7,250 nucleotides of DNA from an uncultured Burkholderiales bacterium (GTDB lineage: Bacteria; Pseudomonadota; Gammaproteobacteria; Burkholderiales; Burkholderiaceae_C). The stretch lies in contig CAIQIL010000406.1 of NCBI GenBank assembly GCA_903871865.1, positions 1 to 7,250 of the forward strand. The letters run 5' to 3'. Positions 7,079-7,250 of this stretch are shown here, in pieces. Below the pieces are notes generated by a model that saw only the letters and a list, made by a program, of their open reading frames with translations, was not told the origin of the DNA and searched no databases. The stretch's first letter is position 1, and the number at the start of each line of letters is the position of its first letter. The position numbers were made by a program, and so were the translations under genes.

Positions 7079-7250
7079 TCAGGCTTCGGAGGTTCCGTCG
7101 CCGCTGTCAGGGGTGTCGTTGCCCGTGGCGTCGGTGTCTTCGGCGCCGTCCTCGCCCTCGGCCGGGACGTTCGCATCGTTTTCCACGATGCGCTGCAGGC
7201 CGATCAGCTTGGCACCTTCGTCCAGCGCGATCAAGGTCACGCCTTGTGTC
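7079..7250 (-). CDS. gyrA: DNA gyrase subunit A, C-terminal 56 residues (5' part outside window)
   Basis: Gyrase A cuts and rejoins DNA and, with GyrB, introduces negative supercoils. Only the end of the gene is here. The frame reads TQGVTLIALDEGAKLIGLQR, then IVENDA, which matches the end of the last beta-pinwheel blade and the usual LQRIVE sequence of GyrA C-termini. It is followed by a tail running to a TGA at 7079-7081. The last 36 residues hold 12 Asp/Glu and no Lys or Arg, with many Gly, Thr, Ser and Pro, so the tail is acidic and probably disordered. Acidic GyrA tails modulate DNA wrapping in E. coli. No hairpin with a U-run follows, so no terminator is visible before the next gene 63 bp away. 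The short length seen is the only reason for caution. Confidence 0.9.
   Translation of the reverse strand, partial: TQGVTLIALDEGAKLIGLQRIVENDANVPAEGEDGAEDTDATGNDTPDSGDGTSEA

Noticed and set aside
1..7250. Mobile elements, tRNA genes, CRISPR arrays or defence genes
   Set aside because: None seen. Intergenic gaps are all under 220 bp, there are no direct or terminal repeats of note, and every sizeable motif-bearing frame belongs to the seven core genes.

Overview
This is a core-genome segment of a GC-rich betaproteobacterium, most likely Burkholderiales (Comamonadaceae or a close relative). The basis is high GC with G/C-ending codons, an S1 N-terminus of the kind I associate with comamonads ([14 protein letters not shown]...), a single-ORF AroA-Cmk fusion, and the gene order gyrA - periplasmic protein - serC - pheA - tyrA - aroA-cmk - rpsA. 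The placement rests on remembered family patterns, not on a search.

All seven genes lie on the minus strand, so transcription runs from high to low coordinates. In order they are: the last 56 codons of gyrA (7079-7250, cut by the window edge); a small exported DUF2059-like protein (6386-7015); serC, phosphoserine aminotransferase (5201-6328); pheA, chorismate mutase/prephenate dehydratase (4072-5208, overlapping serC by 8 bp); tyrA, prephenate dehydrogenase (3147-4052, 19 bp after pheA); a fused aroA-cmk gene (1005-3074, 72 bp after tyrA); and the first 262 codons of rpsA, ribosomal protein S1 (1-787, cut by the window edge). Gaps from gyrA to rpsA are 63, 57, -8, 19, 72 and 217 bp. No hairpin followed by a U-tract separates any pair, so the serC-to-rpsA stretch is plausibly one transcription unit with internal promoters.

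The metabolic logic is clear. AroA makes EPSP, the step before chorismate. PheA sends chorismate to prephenate and phenylpyruvate, and TyrA takes prephenate to 4-hydroxyphenylpyruvate. SerC supplies serine. Cmk phosphorylates CMP and dCMP and has long been linked to rpsA in proteobacteria.

Two non-coding signals deserve attention. The 217-bp rpsA leader holds several inverted repeats, one with a pyrimidine-rich loop and one directly before the rpsA Shine-Dalgarno sequence. Inside the Cmk part of the fusion there is an AT-rich run of codons that coincides with a promoter-like -35/17 bp/extended -10 arrangement pointing at rpsA. I found no mobile element, tRNA, CRISPR array, defence system or other exotic system; this is ordinary, conserved chromosome.
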